DNA of 64,000 nucleotides, from the NCBI RefSeq assembly GCF_001586275.1, contig NZ_CP014545.1:3126501-3190500 (forward strand). Direction: 5' to 3'. The notes below the pieces were generated by a model. That model ran no database searches and had not been told where the DNA came from. It saw only the letters and a list, made by a program, of their open reading frames with translations. Positions 45,003 to 54,262 of the stretch are shown piece after piece. The position numbers and the translations under genes were made by a program. The stretch comes from Sphingorhabdus sp. M41 (GTDB taxonomy: Bacteria > Pseudomonadota > Alphaproteobacteria > Sphingomonadales > Sphingomonadaceae). Positions within the stretch are counted from its first letter, which is position 1. Each line of letters starts with the position of its first letter.

Positions 45003-46246
45003 GCAGTCAACGCCTCGACCAGGCCGCTCAAGACAATTTCCCGCTGATCACCGGTAGCCAGATTCTTGACCGCAGCCACACCATTGGCCAGTTCATTCTC
45101 GCCGATGATGATCACATGCGCCGCTCCAGCCGCATTGGCCTTTTGCATCCGCTTTTTCATATTGCCCTTATAGGCCATGTCGCAGCTGACGCCCGCTCGG
45201 CGCAACTCGCCTATGAGTTTCATCGCCGACGCTTCGCAGCCATCGCCCAGCGGAATGAAAATGGCATCGGGTCCAGCAGCTTTCGGCTCTTCCAGCAACA
45301 TTCCCAGCCGCTCGATCCCGGCAGCCCAGCCGACCGCAGGCGTGGCAGGTCCACCAAGAGATTCCATCAGGCCGTCATAACGGCCACCAGCCAGGACGGT
45401 TCCCTGCGCGCCGAGCCGGTCGGTGACAAATTCAAAGGCCGTATGGCGATAATAATCCAGACCGCGCACCAACCGGCTGTTGCGGGTCCATGCGACACCG
45501 CAAGCATCGAGCCCTTCAGTGACCTGGGCGAAAAATTCCTTCGCTTCGTTCGACAGATAGGCATCAATATCCGGTGCAGCATCGGCAATCGGGCGGTCCT
45601 GCCGTTCCTTGCTGTCAAGAATCCTCAGCGGATTGCGCTCCAGCCGGTCCTGACTGTCCTGCGACAGCTCCGCTTTATGCGCCTGGAAATGCTCGACCAG
45701 AGCATCGCGCCACGCGTCGCGGCTTTCGGCATCGCCCAGAGTATTGAGCTGCAAGGTCACACCATCAGCAATGCCCAGCTCGTTCAGAAGCTGATCGGCA
45801 AAGCACAATAGTTCGACATCCGCAGCGGCTTCGCCCGCGCCGATAATCTCTGCATCGAGCTGGTGAAATTGCCGGTAGCGCCCCTTTTGCGGCCGTTCAT
45901 AACGGAACAAAGGCCCGTGCGCCGACAGTTTCAGCGGCACATGCTGCTGCCAGCCGTTGCTCAGAAACGCCCGGCAAATGCCCGCGGTAAATTCGGGGCG
46001 CAGGGTCAGGCTGTCGCCACCGCGATCCTCGAAACTGTACATTTCCTTGGACACGACATCGGTGGTCTCTCCGAGCGAACGGGCGAATACCGCAGTCGGT
46101 TCAAACACCGGCATTTCGACGCCCTTGAACCCGTATAACCGCCGCACGCGTTCGAATGTCTCGACGACATGATGAAAGCGTTCCTGCTCTTCGCCGAAAA
46201 TATCCTGCGTGCCGCGCACCGGCTGGGGTGTCTGTATCTTTGCCAT
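44999..46246 (-). CDS. hisS: Histidyl-tRNA synthetase
   Basis: A 415-residue class II aminoacyl-tRNA synthetase. It opens with [20 protein letters not shown], has motif 2 around [20 protein letters not shown], the histidine signature [15 protein letters not shown] and the motif 3 Gly-rich loop near [15 protein letters not shown]. The C-terminal anticodon domain is present. First gene of hisS-prfA-prmC; divergent from the M61 peptidase at 46396. Confidence 0.96.
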   Translation of the reverse strand: MAKIQTPQPVRGTQDIFGEEQERFHHVVETFERVRRLYGFKGVEMPVFEPTAVFARSLGETTDVVSKEMYSFEDRGGDSLTLRPEFTAGICRAFLSNGWQQHVPLKLSAHGPLFRYERPQKGRYRQFHQLDAEIIGAGEAAADVELLCFADQLLNELGIADGVTLQLNTLGDAESRDAWRDALVEHFQAHKAELSQDSQDRLERNPLRILDSKERQDRPIADAAPDIDAYLSNEAKEFFAQVTEGLDACGVAWTRNSRLVRGLDYYRHTAFEFVTDRLGAQGTVLAGGRYDGLMESLGGPATPAVGWAAGIERLGMLLEEPKAAGPDAIFIPLGDGCEASAMKLIGELRRAGVSCDMAYKGNMKKRMQKANAAGAAHVIIIGENELANGVAAVKNLATGDQREIVLSGLVEALTA

Positions 46247-46395
46247 GCGCAGCCTTTAGACGGTGATCGGGAAAAGCGGAATATGTTTTTCAATCGTCTT
46301 GCATGGCCCCGTCGAAGGGGAGGTTCGCAACCACTAGACGGCGCAGTCAAAAAGCTTCATTTGCGAAAGGAACATATTCAGAGGATTTTCTTCAC

Positions 46396-48336
46396 ATGCG
46401 TGTCGTTGCTGTACTGGGCGTTATCTTGAGCCTGACAATTTTTGCACCCGCTTCGGCGATGCCCAAGAATCTCAGCAAACCGAACTATGTCGCACCGCAA
46501 GAAACGATCCCGGCGCCGCAGGACGTGGCCTATCCCGGTATCATAAAATTGAAAGTCGATGCCCGCGATCATGACCAGGGCATATTCCGCGTCATCCAGA
46601 CGATTCCGGTGGCCCAAGCGGGTCGCCTGACCCTGCTTTACCCTGAATGGCTGCCCGGCAATCATGCTCCGCGCGGCGAGATCGAGAAAATCACCGGGCT
46701 GGAATTCACTGCCAATGGCGATAAACTGGCGTGGGTCCGCGACGATGTCGATGTTTTCGCCTTTCACCTGACCATTCCCGAAAATATCCGCACGATTACT
46801 GCAAAATTCGAATTTGTCTCGGCCACCACCAGCAGCCATGGCCGCATCGTCATGGCGCCATCGATGCTCAACCTGCGCTGGCATCAGGTGTCGCTCTATC
46901 CGGCCGGCTATTATGTCCGCCAGATTCCAGTCGAGGCAACCGCCATCTATCCCGATGGCTGGCAGGCAGCGAGCGCCCTGCGTCCGAAATCAACCAGCGG
47001 CAATATGGTCGTCTATCAGAAGACCGATTATGACACTCTGGTCGATAGCCCGGTCTTTGCCGGACAGAATTTTCGGTCCTACCCGCTGACCAGCCGGGCC
47101 CATCTCAATATTGTGGCCGATGACGCAAAATATTTGCAGCCTTCGAAAGCGCAGATTGCTCCGCATATCGCACTGGTCAAGGAGGCCGAGGCCCTGTTCG
47201 GCAGCCATCCCTATGACCGTTATGATTTTCTGCTCGCGATGACCGACGAAATGGGCGGCATCGGCCTGGAGCATCACCGCTCATCTGAAAATGGCGTGAA
47301 CCGTGAATATTTCACCGACTGGGATAGCGGGCCGGGTCGCCGCAACCTGCTGCCGCACGAGATCACCCATGCATGGAATGGCAAATATCGTCGCCCGCAA
47401 GGCATGTGGACGCCCGATTTTCGGCAACCGATGCGCAACAATCTGCTATGGGTCTATGAAGGACAAACGCAATTTTGGGGCTATGTGCTGGGCGCGCGAT
47501 CCGGACTCTATTCCAAACAGGATACGCTCGATGCCCTGGCAGCCATCGCAGCGGGCATGGGTCAGCAAGTCGGACGGAGCTGGCGCCCTCTGATCGACAC
47601 CACGCATGATCCGATCATCGCCGCGCGACGACCAAAACCCTGGGCCAGCTGGCAGCGGTCCGAGGATTATTATAATGAAGGCCTGCTGATCTGGCTCGAA
47701 GCCGACCAGATCATCCGCCGCGAATCGGGTGGCAAGAAGTCGCTGGAGGATTTTGCTCAGAGCTTTTTTGGCGGCGAGGATGGCGACTGGGGCGTCGTTA
47801 CCTACGGGCGGCAGGATGTTGTGGCTGCGCTCACCAAGGTCCAGCCCTATGACTGGGACGGGTTCATCGAGGAGCGGGTTTACCAGTCCGGCATCGAAGT
47901 CCCCCACAATGGCCTCAAGCTCGGCGGCTACCGGCTTGTCTTTGTCGACACGCCAAGCGCCTATATACTCGCCAATGACAAGCGCCGCAAACAGGTCGAC
48001 CTCAGCCACAGCATTGGACTGATCATGGGTGGCAAGGGAACCATAAAGTCTGTGGTCTGGGACAGCCCGGCGTTCGCCGCCGGTCTGAAATCCGGCCTGA
48101 CTATCTCCGCAGTCAATGGCAAGGCCTATAGCGAAGAAGCACTCAAGCAGGCGATCGAGGAAAATCGCGGCAGTGACGGCAAGATCGAAATCTTTGCAAA
48201 AAATGGCGAAGCCTATCACAATTTTATGGTCGACCATTCCGGTGGCCTGCGCTATCCGGCGCTCGAGAAAATCACCGGAGAGGGTGTTGATCAAGAAGGC
48301 GGCATAGACCGGCTGTTGCAACCGAAAACCAGATAA
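46396..48336 (+). CDS. M61 family metallopeptidase with C-terminal PDZ domain
   Basis: A 646-residue exported glycyl-aminopeptidase-like enzyme. Signal peptide RVVAVLGVILSLTIFAPASA; beta-sandwich N-terminal domain; zinc motif H-E-x-x-H in LLPHEITHAWNGKYRRP with the downstream Glu in LWVYEGQTQFWGYVLG; PDZ domain near the C-terminus (VWDSPAFAAGLKSGLTISAV). The frame opens at 46303, but ATG 46396 starts the signal peptide and has GAGGA upstream. Probably periplasmic peptide degradation. Confidence 0.92.
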   Translation: MRVVAVLGVILSLTIFAPASAMPKNLSKPNYVAPQETIPAPQDVAYPGIIKLKVDARDHDQGIFRVIQTIPVAQAGRLTLLYPEWLPGNHAPRGEIEKITGLEFTANGDKLAWVRDDVDVFAFHLTIPENIRTITAKFEFVSATTSSHGRIVMAPSMLNLRWHQVSLYPAGYYVRQIPVEATAIYPDGWQAASALRPKSTSGNMVVYQKTDYDTLVDSPVFAGQNFRSYPLTSRAHLNIVADDAKYLQPSKAQIAPHIALVKEAEALFGSHPYDRYDFLLAMTDEMGGIGLEHHRSSENGVNREYFTDWDSGPGRRNLLPHEITHAWNGKYRRPQGMWTPDFRQPMRNNLLWVYEGQTQFWGYVLGARSGLYSKQDTLDALAAIAAGMGQQVGRSWRPLIDTTHDPIIAARRPKPWASWQRSEDYYNEGLLIWLEADQIIRRESGGKKSLEDFAQSFFGGEDGDWGVVTYGRQDVVAALTKVQPYDWDGFIEERVYQSGIEVPHNGLKLGGYRLVFVDTPSAYILANDKRRKQVDLSHSIGLIMGGKGTIKSVVWDSPAFAAGLKSGLTISAVNGKAYSEEALKQAIEENRGSDGKIEIFAKNGEAYHNFMVDHSGGLRYPALEKITGEGVDQEGGIDRLLQPKTR

Positions 48337-48350
48337 GGACCCCCTTTTCA

Positions 48351-48884
48351 ATGGACATTAACAAAATCCCGATCGGCGATAACCCGCCGGAAAGCCTGAA
48401 CGTCGTAATAGAAGTTCCGGTTGGTGGCGAACCCGTCAAATATGAATTCGACAAGGAATCCGGCGCACTGTTCGTCGACCGCATCCTTCACACGCCGATG
48501 CGTTATCCTGCCAATTACGGCTTCGTCCCGCACACTTTGTCGCCCGATGGTGACCCGCTCGACGCACTGGTCGTCGCCCGCTCGCCTTTCATGCCCGGCT
48601 GCGTCGTACGCTGCCGTCCGATTGCCGTGCTCAACCTCGAAGACGAACATGGCGGCGATGAAAAGCTGCTCTGCGTGCCGATTGACGCGACCTTCCCATA
48701 TTATCGCAAGATCGACGAGGGCAGCCATCTGCCGGAAATCGTGATGCAGCAGATTGAGCATTTCTTCACCCATTATAAAGACCTAGAACCCGAAAAATGG
48801 GTCCGGGTTGGCAAATGGGGCGACGCCGACGAAGCACGGCGAGTCGTGCTTGAAGCGATCGAACTGGCGAAGAGCAAGAAATGA
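48351..48884 (+). CDS. ppa: Inorganic pyrophosphatase
   Basis: A 177-residue family I soluble pyrophosphatase. The signature D-G-D-P-L-D is in LSPDGDPLDALVVARSPF; other metal and phosphate ligands appear in MRYPANYGFVPHTL and LCVPIDATFPYY. It drives biosynthetic reactions by hydrolysing PPi in the cytoplasm. The gene is 14 bases downstream of the M61 peptidase, and its stop overlaps the small lipoprotein start (ATGA). Confidence 0.97.
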   Translation: MDINKIPIGDNPPESLNVVIEVPVGGEPVKYEFDKESGALFVDRILHTPMRYPANYGFVPHTLSPDGDPLDALVVARSPFMPGCVVRCRPIAVLNLEDEHGGDEKLLCVPIDATFPYYRKIDEGSHLPEIVMQQIEHFFTHYKDLEPEKWVRVGKWGDADEARRVVLEAIELAKSKK

Positions 48885-49195
48885 ACGCACCCCGCATCAT
48901 TGTGATGATGACGGCACTATTGGCCCTGGCGGCTTGCGCCACCCCCGAAACCCGGGTCCGCAACGGTTTGATAAGTGCGGGATTATCCGCACCTATATCA
49001 GCCTGCATGGCGGACCGGATGGTGGATCGCCTGTCGCTGGGGCAATTGAGCAAGCTCAATGGTCTGGGAAAGCTCAGAAAACACAAAGCCGGTGATGTGA
49101 CGATCAACGAATTTGTCAAACAGACCCGGGCCCTCCAGGATCCGGAGATCGTCGGCGTTGTCACGTCGTCCGGTGTTGTCTGCGCAGTGAAATAG
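48881..49195 (+). CDS. Small predicted lipoprotein
   Basis: A 104-residue protein with signal RIIVMMTALLALAAC giving lipidation at about Cys19. The mature region is helical (TRVRNGLISAGLSAPISACM, VDRLSLGQLSKLNGL) and ends SSGVVCAVK with a possible disulfide to the internal Cys. This resembles small sphingomonad lipoproteins of unknown function. It overlaps ppa by four bases and so is co-translated with it. Confidence 0.78.
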   Translation: MNAPRIIVMMTALLALAACATPETRVRNGLISAGLSAPISACMADRMVDRLSLGQLSKLNGLGKLRKHKAGDVTINEFVKQTRALQDPEIVGVVTSSGVVCAVK

Positions 49196-49544
49196 CGTTT
49201 CGATCTGACGCGCAAATGGCGCCGAAAATTTCGCAACCTGCGGCTTTTGTCAATTTCGGCCCGGATCAGATGATAGTCCCGCCAGAGCCGTCATTCTTCG
49301 CCAGCACGACGGGAGTCGGTTTCCACTCGGGAACCGACGGCGCAAAAAGCCAAATGTCGCCGCGATAGCGACCGTTTTGCCCATGCTCATGGTGAAATTT
49401 GTCACCAGTTGCATATGCGTCAAGCGCCATTGGTTTCACGCGTAACCTATATTCGCACATCAGCAGAGCCAACCGACAATTATCATGAATCAGGGTGGAA
49501 ATGCGCCACCATCTGTGCTTAAGCCTCACGCAAGACTCGTACCT
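49196..49544. other. Gene-poor spacer between the small lipoprotein and sucC
   Basis: About 350 bases. One minus-strand frame (49266-49529, GTG start; ATG at 49430) encodes 87 or 54 residues with a protein-like core (RYRGDIWLFAPSVPEW), but it has no ribosome site or known family, so I do not call it a gene. Two GANTC sites (near 49482 and 49534) and no clear terminator hairpin are present. Confidence 0.4.
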
Positions 49545-49573
49545 TTGACAAGATCATTTTCAAGCTCGATGAA
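49545..49573 (+). promoter_or_regulatory. Possible sucC promoter
   Basis: A perfect -35 box TTGACA (49545-49550) is followed after 17 bases by GATGAA (49568-49573), a poor -10 box. Transcription would start near 49580, about ten bases before the ATG, leaving almost no leader. Only the -35 box is convincing. Confidence 0.35.
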
Positions 49574-49590
49574 AGGCTTAACATCTTTCC

Positions 49591-50790
49591 ATGAACATTC
49601 ACGAATATCAGGGCAAGGAACTGCTTGCCAAACACGGCATCGCCGTACCCGCCGGCTATGCTGCGCTCACCGTTGAAGATGCGGTCGCCGCAGCCGAAAA
49701 GCTCCCCGGACCGCTCTATGTGGTCAAGGCGCAGATTCATGCGGGCGGACGCGGCAAGGGCAAATATAAGGAACTGGGACCCGACGCCAAAGGCGGCGTT
49801 CGGCTGTCCAAGTCGATCGACGACGTGCGCACCAATGCCGAGGAAATGCTCGGCAATACTCTGGTGACCATCCAGACCGGTGACGAAGGCAAGCAGGTCA
49901 ACCGTCTCTATGTCACCGACGGCGTCGATATCGAGAAAGAATTCTACCTCTCCATGCTGGTCGACCGGGCCAGTGGCCGCGTCGCCATAGTCGTCTCGAC
50001 CGAAGGCGGAATGGACATCGAAGACGTTGCCCATAATACACCGGAAAAAATCAAGACGATCACCATTGATCCGGCCCAGGGTTTCATGCCGCATCATGGC
50101 CGGACCATTGCCTTCGCGCTCGGACTCGACGGCGACCTCAACAAGCAGGCACAGAAGCTCGGCAAGAAACTCTACGACGCGTTCATGGCGATGGATTGCG
50201 AAATGGTCGAGATCAACCCGCTGGTGGTGACCGAAGATCAGCAACTGATCGTGCTCGACACCAAGATGAGCTTTGACGGCAACGCGCTGATGCGCCATCC
50301 CGATATCGCAGCGCTGCGCGACGAAACCGAGGAAGACCCGGCGGAAGTCGAGGCCAGCAAGTCCGACCTCGCCTATATCAAGCTCGACGGCAATATCGGC
50401 TGCATGGTCAATGGTGCCGGCCTGGCGATGGCGACGATGGATATCATCAAGCTCAATGGCGCATTTCCTGCCAACTTCCTCGACGTGGGCGGCGGCGCGA
50501 CCAAGGAAAAGGTTACCGCAGCGTTCAAGATCATCCTCGCCGATCCTGCGGTCGAAGGCATTCTCGTCAACATTTTTGGCGGCATCATGAAATGCGACAT
50601 CATCGCCGAGGGCATCGTTGCCGCGGCCAAGGAAGTCGATCTTTCGGTGCCACTGGTGGTTCGTCTTGAAGGAACCAATGTCGAAAAGGGCAAGGAAATC
50701 CTCGCCAACAGCGGTCTGCCGATCGTGTCGGCCGATGATCTCGGCGATGCTGCTAAAAAGATTGTCGCGCAGGTCAAAGAAGCGGCCTGA
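49591..50790 (+). CDS. sucC: Succinyl-CoA synthetase (ADP-forming) beta subunit
   Basis: A 399-residue ATP-grasp subunit of succinate-CoA ligase in the TCA cycle. It starts [20 protein letters not shown], has the nucleotide lysine region [20 protein letters not shown], and the CoA-side signature [17 protein letters not shown] with [16 protein letters not shown]. The alpha subunit sucD, usually next, is not here; instead etfBA follows after a repeat. The 487-residue open frame on the opposite strand is a shadow. Confidence 0.97.
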   Translation: MNIHEYQGKELLAKHGIAVPAGYAALTVEDAVAAAEKLPGPLYVVKAQIHAGGRGKGKYKELGPDAKGGVRLSKSIDDVRTNAEEMLGNTLVTIQTGDEGKQVNRLYVTDGVDIEKEFYLSMLVDRASGRVAIVVSTEGGMDIEDVAHNTPEKIKTITIDPAQGFMPHHGRTIAFALGLDGDLNKQAQKLGKKLYDAFMAMDCEMVEINPLVVTEDQQLIVLDTKMSFDGNALMRHPDIAALRDETEEDPAEVEASKSDLAYIKLDGNIGCMVNGAGLAMATMDIIKLNGAFPANFLDVGGGATKEKVTAAFKIILADPAVEGILVNIFGGIMKCDIIAEGIVAAAKEVDLSVPLVVRLEGTNVEKGKEILANSGLPIVSADDLGDAAKKIVAQVKEAA

Positions 50791-50808
50791 GGCAAAGAGG
50801 AGCGGGTC

Positions 50809-50880
50809 CCGTTCGTGCTGAGCTTGTCGAAGTACGAACCTGCGCGCTCCCTCGTCCTTCGACAGGCTCAGGACGAACGG
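50809..50880. repeat. Interspersed palindromic element, class A, between sucC and etfB
   Basis: Two inverted arms: CCGTTCGTGCTGAGCTTGTC followed by GAAGTACG on the left (50809-50836), and its near-inverse ending GGCTCAGGACGAACGG on the right (50853-50880). The same 72-base structure recurs at 51750 and, inside sufC, at 57025. Such elements are common in sphingomonad genomes. In this place it could form a hairpin in the sucC 3' UTR. Confidence 0.85.
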
Positions 50881-50923
50881 AGAGTTGGACAGGAATCGCA
50901 AATGCTGCATCGCAGCGTAAAAC

Positions 50924-50952
50924 TTGACGTTTACGTGAACGTAAGCTAATCG
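50924..50952 (+). promoter_or_regulatory. etfBA promoter with MerR/LiuR-like operator in its spacer
   Basis: TTGACG (50924-50929), 17-base spacer, TAATCG (50947-50952). The spacer holds the perfect palindrome TTACGT-GA-ACGTAA (50931-50944). Operators between -35 and -10 are the hallmark of MerR-family activators, and LiuR, a MerR-type regulator of branched-chain and fatty acid catabolism in proteobacteria, uses ACGT-containing palindromes and includes etf genes in its regulon. The assignment to LiuR is from memory of that regulon; the palindrome is directly visible. Predicted start near 50959. Confidence 0.6.
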
Positions 50953-50981
50953 GTTAGTGAAATTTGAAAAAGGAAACAGCA

Positions 50982-51728
50982 ATGAAAATCCTGGTGCCCG
51001 TAAAACGGGTCATAGATTATAACGTAAAACCCCGGGTCAAGTCCGACGGCAGCGGCGTCGATCTCGCCAATGTCAAAATGTCGATGAACCCGTTTGACGA
51101 AATCTCGGTTGAAGAAGCCATCCGCCTGAAAGAGGCCGGCAAGGCAGAAGAAATCATCGCTGTATCGGTTGGCCCGCAGAAAGCGCAGGAAACTCTCCGT
51201 ACCGCTCTCGCCATGGGTGCAGACCGCGCGATCCTGGTTGTGACCGACGAAGAAGTCGAACCATTGGCCGTCGCCAAGATCCTTGCGAAGATCGTTGCAG
51301 AAGAAGCACCGCAGCTGGTCATCACCGGCAAGCAGGCAATCGATGACGATTCGAACCAAACCGGCCAGATGCTCGCAGCTCTGCTCGGCTGGGGTCAGGG
51401 TACCTTTGCCAACACCGTCGAACTCGACAGCGACAGCATCACCGTCAAACGCGAAATCGACGGTGGCCTGCAGACGGTCAAGCTGAACCTGCCCGCCGTG
51501 GTCACCACCGACCTGCGCCTCAACGAACCGCGCTATGCATCGCTGCCGAACATCATGAAGGCAAAGAAAAAACCGATGGATGAGAAAACGCCAGCCGATT
51601 ACGGCGTCGACATCAGCCCGCGTCTCACCACCATCACCGTCACCGAGCCCCCGGTTCGCCAGGCCGGTGAAAAGGTCGAAGACGTCGATGCGCTGGTCGC
51701 GAAACTCAAAGCTGTGGGAGCCATTTAA
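50982..51728 (+). CDS. etfB: Electron transfer flavoprotein beta subunit
   Basis: A 248-residue AMP-binding subunit of ETF, which takes electrons from acyl-CoA dehydrogenases to ETF-ubiquinone oxidoreductase. It starts [20 protein letters not shown] and contains [20 protein letters not shown] and the AMP loop [19 protein letters not shown]. The frame begins at 50964, but AAGGAAAC before ATG 50982 fixes the start. etfA follows after a repeat-filled 114-base gap. Confidence 0.96.
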   Translation: MKILVPVKRVIDYNVKPRVKSDGSGVDLANVKMSMNPFDEISVEEAIRLKEAGKAEEIIAVSVGPQKAQETLRTALAMGADRAILVVTDEEVEPLAVAKILAKIVAEEAPQLVITGKQAIDDDSNQTGQMLAALLGWGQGTFANTVELDSDSITVKREIDGGLQTVKLNLPAVVTTDLRLNEPRYASLPNIMKAKKKPMDEKTPADYGVDISPRLTTITVTEPPVRQAGEKVEDVDALVAKLKAVGAI

Positions 51729-51749
51729 CCGTTTGAGCCCAATCACCCC

Positions 51750-51813
51750 CGTTCATCCTGAGCTTGTCGAAGGATGGTGGGACAAGGTGCTTCGACAGGC
51801 TCAGCACGAACGG
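51750..51813. repeat. Interspersed palindromic element, class A, between etfB and etfA
   Basis: Left arm CGTTCATCCTGAGCTTGTCG then AAGGATG, right arm GTGCTTCGACAGGCTCAGCA then CGAACGG. It is a second copy of the element at 50809, with a shorter centre. Lying inside the etfBA operon, it places a hairpin between the two subunits and could affect their relative expression. Confidence 0.85.
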
Positions 51814-51842
51814 TTTTTGAAAGAATTTGAAGGAGTTACAAA

Positions 51843-52772
51843 ATGAAAACTCTCGTACTCGTAGAACATGACAACACGAACATGAAAGACGCGACGCTGG
51901 CCGTTGTCACCGCCGCGTCGCAACTGGGCGAAGTCCACGCTCTCGTCATCGGTTCCGGCTGCGCCAGCGTTGCCGAACAGGTTGCCAAGGTCGCCGGCGT
52001 CGCCACCGTCCACGTCGCCGACGATGCCGCGCTCGCCAACCAGCTCGCGGAAAATGCCGCGCCGCTGATCGCCAGCCTGATGGACACGCACGATGCGTTC
52101 CTCGCGCCAGCCACCACCACCGGCAAGAATATCGCCCCGCGCGTCGCAGCCCTGCTCGACGTCATGCAGATCAGCGATATTCTCTCGGTCGAAAGCGAAG
52201 ACACGTTCACCCGGCCAATCTACGCCGGCAACGCGATTGCCACGGTCAAATCGTCGGATGCCAAGAAGATCATCACCGTGCGCGGCACGGCTTTTGACAA
52301 GGCAGCCACCGAAGGCGGCTCCGGCACGATCGAAGCCGTTGGCGGCGCCAGCGACGCTGGCCTGTCCAGCTTCGTCAGCGAGGAAATCGCCAAGTCCGAA
52401 CGCCCCGAACTGACCAGCGCCAAGATCATCGTCTCCGGTGGTCGTGCTCTCGGATCGGGCGAGAAGTTCGAGGAAGTGATCACGCCACTGGCAGACAAGC
52501 TCGGTGCCGGCATCGGTGCCTCGCGCGCTGCGGTCGATGCGGGCTATGTCCCGAACGACTATCAGGTCGGCCAGACCGGCAAGATCGTCGCTCCGGAAGT
52601 CTATATCGCCATCGGCATCTCCGGCGCGATCCAGCATCTCGCCGGCATGAAGGACAGCAAGATCATCGTCGCCATCAACAAGGACGAAGACGCCCCGATT
52701 TTCCAGGTTGCGGATATCGGGCTGGTTGCGGATCTGTTTGATGCGGTTCCGGAACTGACAAGCAAGGTTTAA
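51843..52772 (+). CDS. etfA: Electron transfer flavoprotein alpha subunit
   Basis: A 309-residue FAD-binding subunit of ETF. The C-terminal FAD domain shows [19 protein letters not shown], the [20 protein letters not shown] segment, and the signature [16 protein letters not shown] followed by [20 protein letters not shown]. Start ATG 51843 has GGAG upstream. The electron source and quinone reductase genes are not in the window. Transcription probably ends in the GC hairpin and T-rich run at 52878-52908. Confidence 0.96.
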   Translation: MKTLVLVEHDNTNMKDATLAVVTAASQLGEVHALVIGSGCASVAEQVAKVAGVATVHVADDAALANQLAENAAPLIASLMDTHDAFLAPATTTGKNIAPRVAALLDVMQISDILSVESEDTFTRPIYAGNAIATVKSSDAKKIITVRGTAFDKAATEGGSGTIEAVGGASDAGLSSFVSEEIAKSERPELTSAKIIVSGGRALGSGEKFEEVITPLADKLGAGIGASRAAVDAGYVPNDYQVGQTGKIVAPEVYIAIGISGAIQHLAGMKDSKIIVAINKDEDAPIFQVADIGLVADLFDAVPELTSKV

Positions 52773-52782
52773 GCACACTTAG

Positions 52783-52899
52783 CCCCTCCTCTTCAGAGGA
52801 GGGGTTGGGGTGGTGTCTATCCTCACCCACAAATTCGGAGACTGGCATCGAGCCAGCCTCCTCATAAACCACCCCTACCCCTCCTTTGAAAAGGAGGGG
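52783..52899. repeat. Paired CCCCTCC...GGAGGGG palindromic element after etfA
   Basis: Two hairpins bracket the element: CCCCTCCTCTTCAGAGGAGG then GG (52783-52804) and CCCCTCCTTTGAAAAGGAGG then GG (52878-52899). The inner flanks TTGGGGTGGTG and CCACCCCTA are also complementary, so the whole can fold as one branched structure. TTTGTTTTT follows the right hairpin, which makes it a plausible etfA terminator. A further small hairpin (CCTTCTCT...AGAGAAGG) lies at about 52927-52951. Confidence 0.75.
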
Positions 52900-52965
52900 T
52901 TTGTTTTTGGCAATCGTTGCTCACAGCCTTCTCTCTTAAAAAAAGAGAAGGAAATTCGCCCCTCA

Positions 52966-53063
52966 CGTCATGCTGAACTTGTTTCAGCACCTCGTTAGGC
53001 AAGCGCGATCAGCATGAGATCCTGAGCCGAAGGCCACCCAAGGTAAACAAGTTCAGGATGACG
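52966..53063. repeat. Interspersed palindromic element, class D (CGTCATGCTGAACTTG type)
   Basis: Left arm CGTCATGCTGAACTTGTTTC, right arm AACAAGTTCAGGATGACG, with a roughly 60-base centre containing GATCAGCATGAGATCCTGAG. The arms are near-inverse copies. It abuts the terminator at 53064. The unit resembles repeats common in sphingomonads and is the only copy of this class in the window. Confidence 0.7.
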
Positions 53064-53107
53064 AAATAAAAAGACCCCGGCGTTTTCACGTCGGGGTCTT
53101 TTTATTT
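53064..53107. terminator. Bidirectional rho-independent terminator between etfA and sufA
   Basis: Arms of 19 bases, AAATAAAAAGACCCCGGCG and CGTCGGGGTCTTTTTATTT, pair with a single mismatch around a TTTTCA loop. A-rich and T-rich flanks give a T-run on both strands, so it can end both the plus-strand etf transcript and the minus-strand SUF transcript, whose last gene stops 23 bases away. Confidence 0.92.
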
Positions 53108-53129
53108 GCTACCGTGGCTAGAAAAACTT

Positions 53130-53492
53130 CTAAACCGTAAAACTCTCCCCACAACCGCAAGCACCCTTGGCGTTCGGATTCTCAAACACAAAACCAGCGG
53201 TGAAATCATCCTCCACCCAGTCCATCGTGCTGCCGATCAGGTAGAGCACCGATCCACCATCAACATAGAATATCCCGCCGGGGGTGATGATCTTCTCGTC
53301 GAACGGGACTTCCTCAGTGATATAATCGACCGAATAGGCAAGGCCCGAGCAGCCGCGGCGCGGGGTGGATAGTTTCACGCCGATCGCGTCGTCGGGTGCC
53401 TTGGCCATCAGGTCGGCAATGCGCTGCTCCGCCGCCGGCGTCAGATTGATCGCGGCGGGTATTTCGCGGGTTTTGGTTTTCGTGTCGGTCAT
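53130..53492 (-). CDS. sufA: A-type iron-sulfur carrier protein (SufA/ErpA-like)
   Basis: A 120-residue scaffold/carrier for Fe-S clusters. The three ligand cysteines are in TPRRGCSGLAYSVDYI and the C-terminal GACGCGESF. The N-terminus up to NLTPAAEQRI is family-typical. As last gene of the SUF operon it likely delivers clusters to targets; assignment to SufA rather than ErpA or IscA rests on context. It is separated from sufT by a repeat element of about 150 bases. Confidence 0.92.
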   Translation of the reverse strand: MTDTKTKTREIPAAINLTPAAEQRIADLMAKAPDDAIGVKLSTPRRGCSGLAYSVDYITEEVPFDEKIITPGGIFYVDGGSVLYLIGSTMDWVEDDFTAGFVFENPNAKGACGCGESFTV

Positions 53493-53506
53493 TTCATTCT
53501 CCTTCT

Positions 53507-53647
53507 CCCCTCCCGTTTACGGGAGGGGTCGGGGGTGGGATTGTGGATGGCCCGAAAGCTCACTGTAGCCCCACCCAGTTTGGCAGCAGCCTCGTCCCCC
53601 GGACGAGGCCAAGAGCCGCCGAACTCCCCTCCCGCAAGCGGGAGGGG
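53507..53647. repeat. Composite palindromic element between sufT and sufA
   Basis: Hairpins CCCCTCCCGTTTACGGGAGG then GG (53507-53528) and CCCCTCCCGCAAGCGGGAGG then GG (53626-53647) bracket a core with its own hairpin CTCGTCC-CCC-GGACGAG (53591-53607); the inner flanks GGGGGTGGG and CCCCACCC also pair. It fills nearly the whole gap between the two genes and may act as an RNA-stabilising or attenuating structure in the operon message. Confidence 0.8.
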
Positions 53648-53653
53648 AATTGA

Positions 53654-54253
53654 TCACAACATCCCCAGTTCAAGCTTCGCTTCGTCGCTCATCTTCTGCG
53701 GGTCCCATGGCGGGTCCCAGACGAGATTGACTTCGGCGTGGCCGACGCCGGGCACGCTGCCGACTTGCAGCTCTATCTCGCCGGGCATCGATTCGGCGAC
53801 CGGGCAATGCGGCGTGGTCAGGGTCATGGTCACGATCGCGTGATTATCCGCCGTAATCTCGACGCCGTAGATCAGGCCGAGATCATAGATATTCACCGGA
53901 ATTTCCGGATCGAAGATGGATTTCAGCGTATCGATCACCGCTTCGTAGAGATCGCCACCGGCTTCACCGGCCGGTGCCTCGGTCGGTTTCTGCGCCAGAA
54001 AGCCTTCGAGATAATCCTTCTTGCGATTGAGCTTCGCCGCATCGCTTTCCGCTTCGAAAGGCGATGGCGCCATGACGGGTGTCGCTTTGCTGTTCGTGTC
54101 GAGCGTAGTCGAGACACTTTGCTCGCCATCATCCGGTCTCTCGACTTCGCTCGAGACGAACGGAGTGTCCTCGACAGCATCCTCGACTTTCGCCAGTTTC
54201 GGCTTTTCGACCGAATCGACTTCTTCGACCAATATCTTGCGTTCTTCGTTCAT
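53654..54253 (-). CDS. sufT: SUF system DUF59/MIP18 protein SufT
   Basis: A 199-residue protein. The C-terminal DUF59 domain (about 100-199) has the motif VNIYDLGLIYGVEI, MTLTTPHCPVAESMPGEIEL and VNLVWDPPWDPQKMSDEAKL. The first 100 residues are a disordered acidic extension, and residues 31-54 are encoded by a palindromic repeat (54092-54163) that reads through in frame. SufT assists Fe-S maturation. It follows sufS by nine bases. Confidence 0.9.
   Translation of the reverse strand: MNEERKILVEEVDSVEKPKLAKVEDAVEDTPFVSSEVERPDDGEQSVSTTLDTNSKATPVMAPSPFEAESDAAKLNRKKDYLEGFLAQKPTEAPAGEAGGDLYEAVIDTLKSIFDPEIPVNIYDLGLIYGVEITADNHAIVTMTLTTPHCPVAESMPGEIELQVGSVPGVGHAEVNLVWDPPWDPQKMSDEAKLELGML
54092..54163 (-). 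repeat. Class B palindromic element inserted in frame in sufT
   Basis: Inverted arms GTTCGTGTCGAGCGTAGTCG (then AGACAC) at 54092-54117 and CTCTCGACTTCGCTCGAGAC (then GAACGG) ending at 54163. The unit is 72 bases, exactly 24 codons, and encodes PF-V-SSEVE-R-P then SVSTTLDTN. The same unit, read in the same frame, lies in sufS. Confidence 0.9.
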
Positions 54254-54262
54254 ATCGTCACC

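Noticed and set aside
49266-49529. Minus-strand 87-codon frame upstream of sucC as a gene
   Set aside because: Partly protein-like sequence, but only a GTG start, no ribosome site and no recognised family; recorded as spacer content instead.
49519-50982. 487-codon open frame on the minus strand opposite sucC
   Set aside because: It is the mirror of the strongly conserved sucC codons in GC-rich DNA; its N-terminal part is a translated palindromic repeat ([10 protein letters not shown]) and it has no family resemblance.
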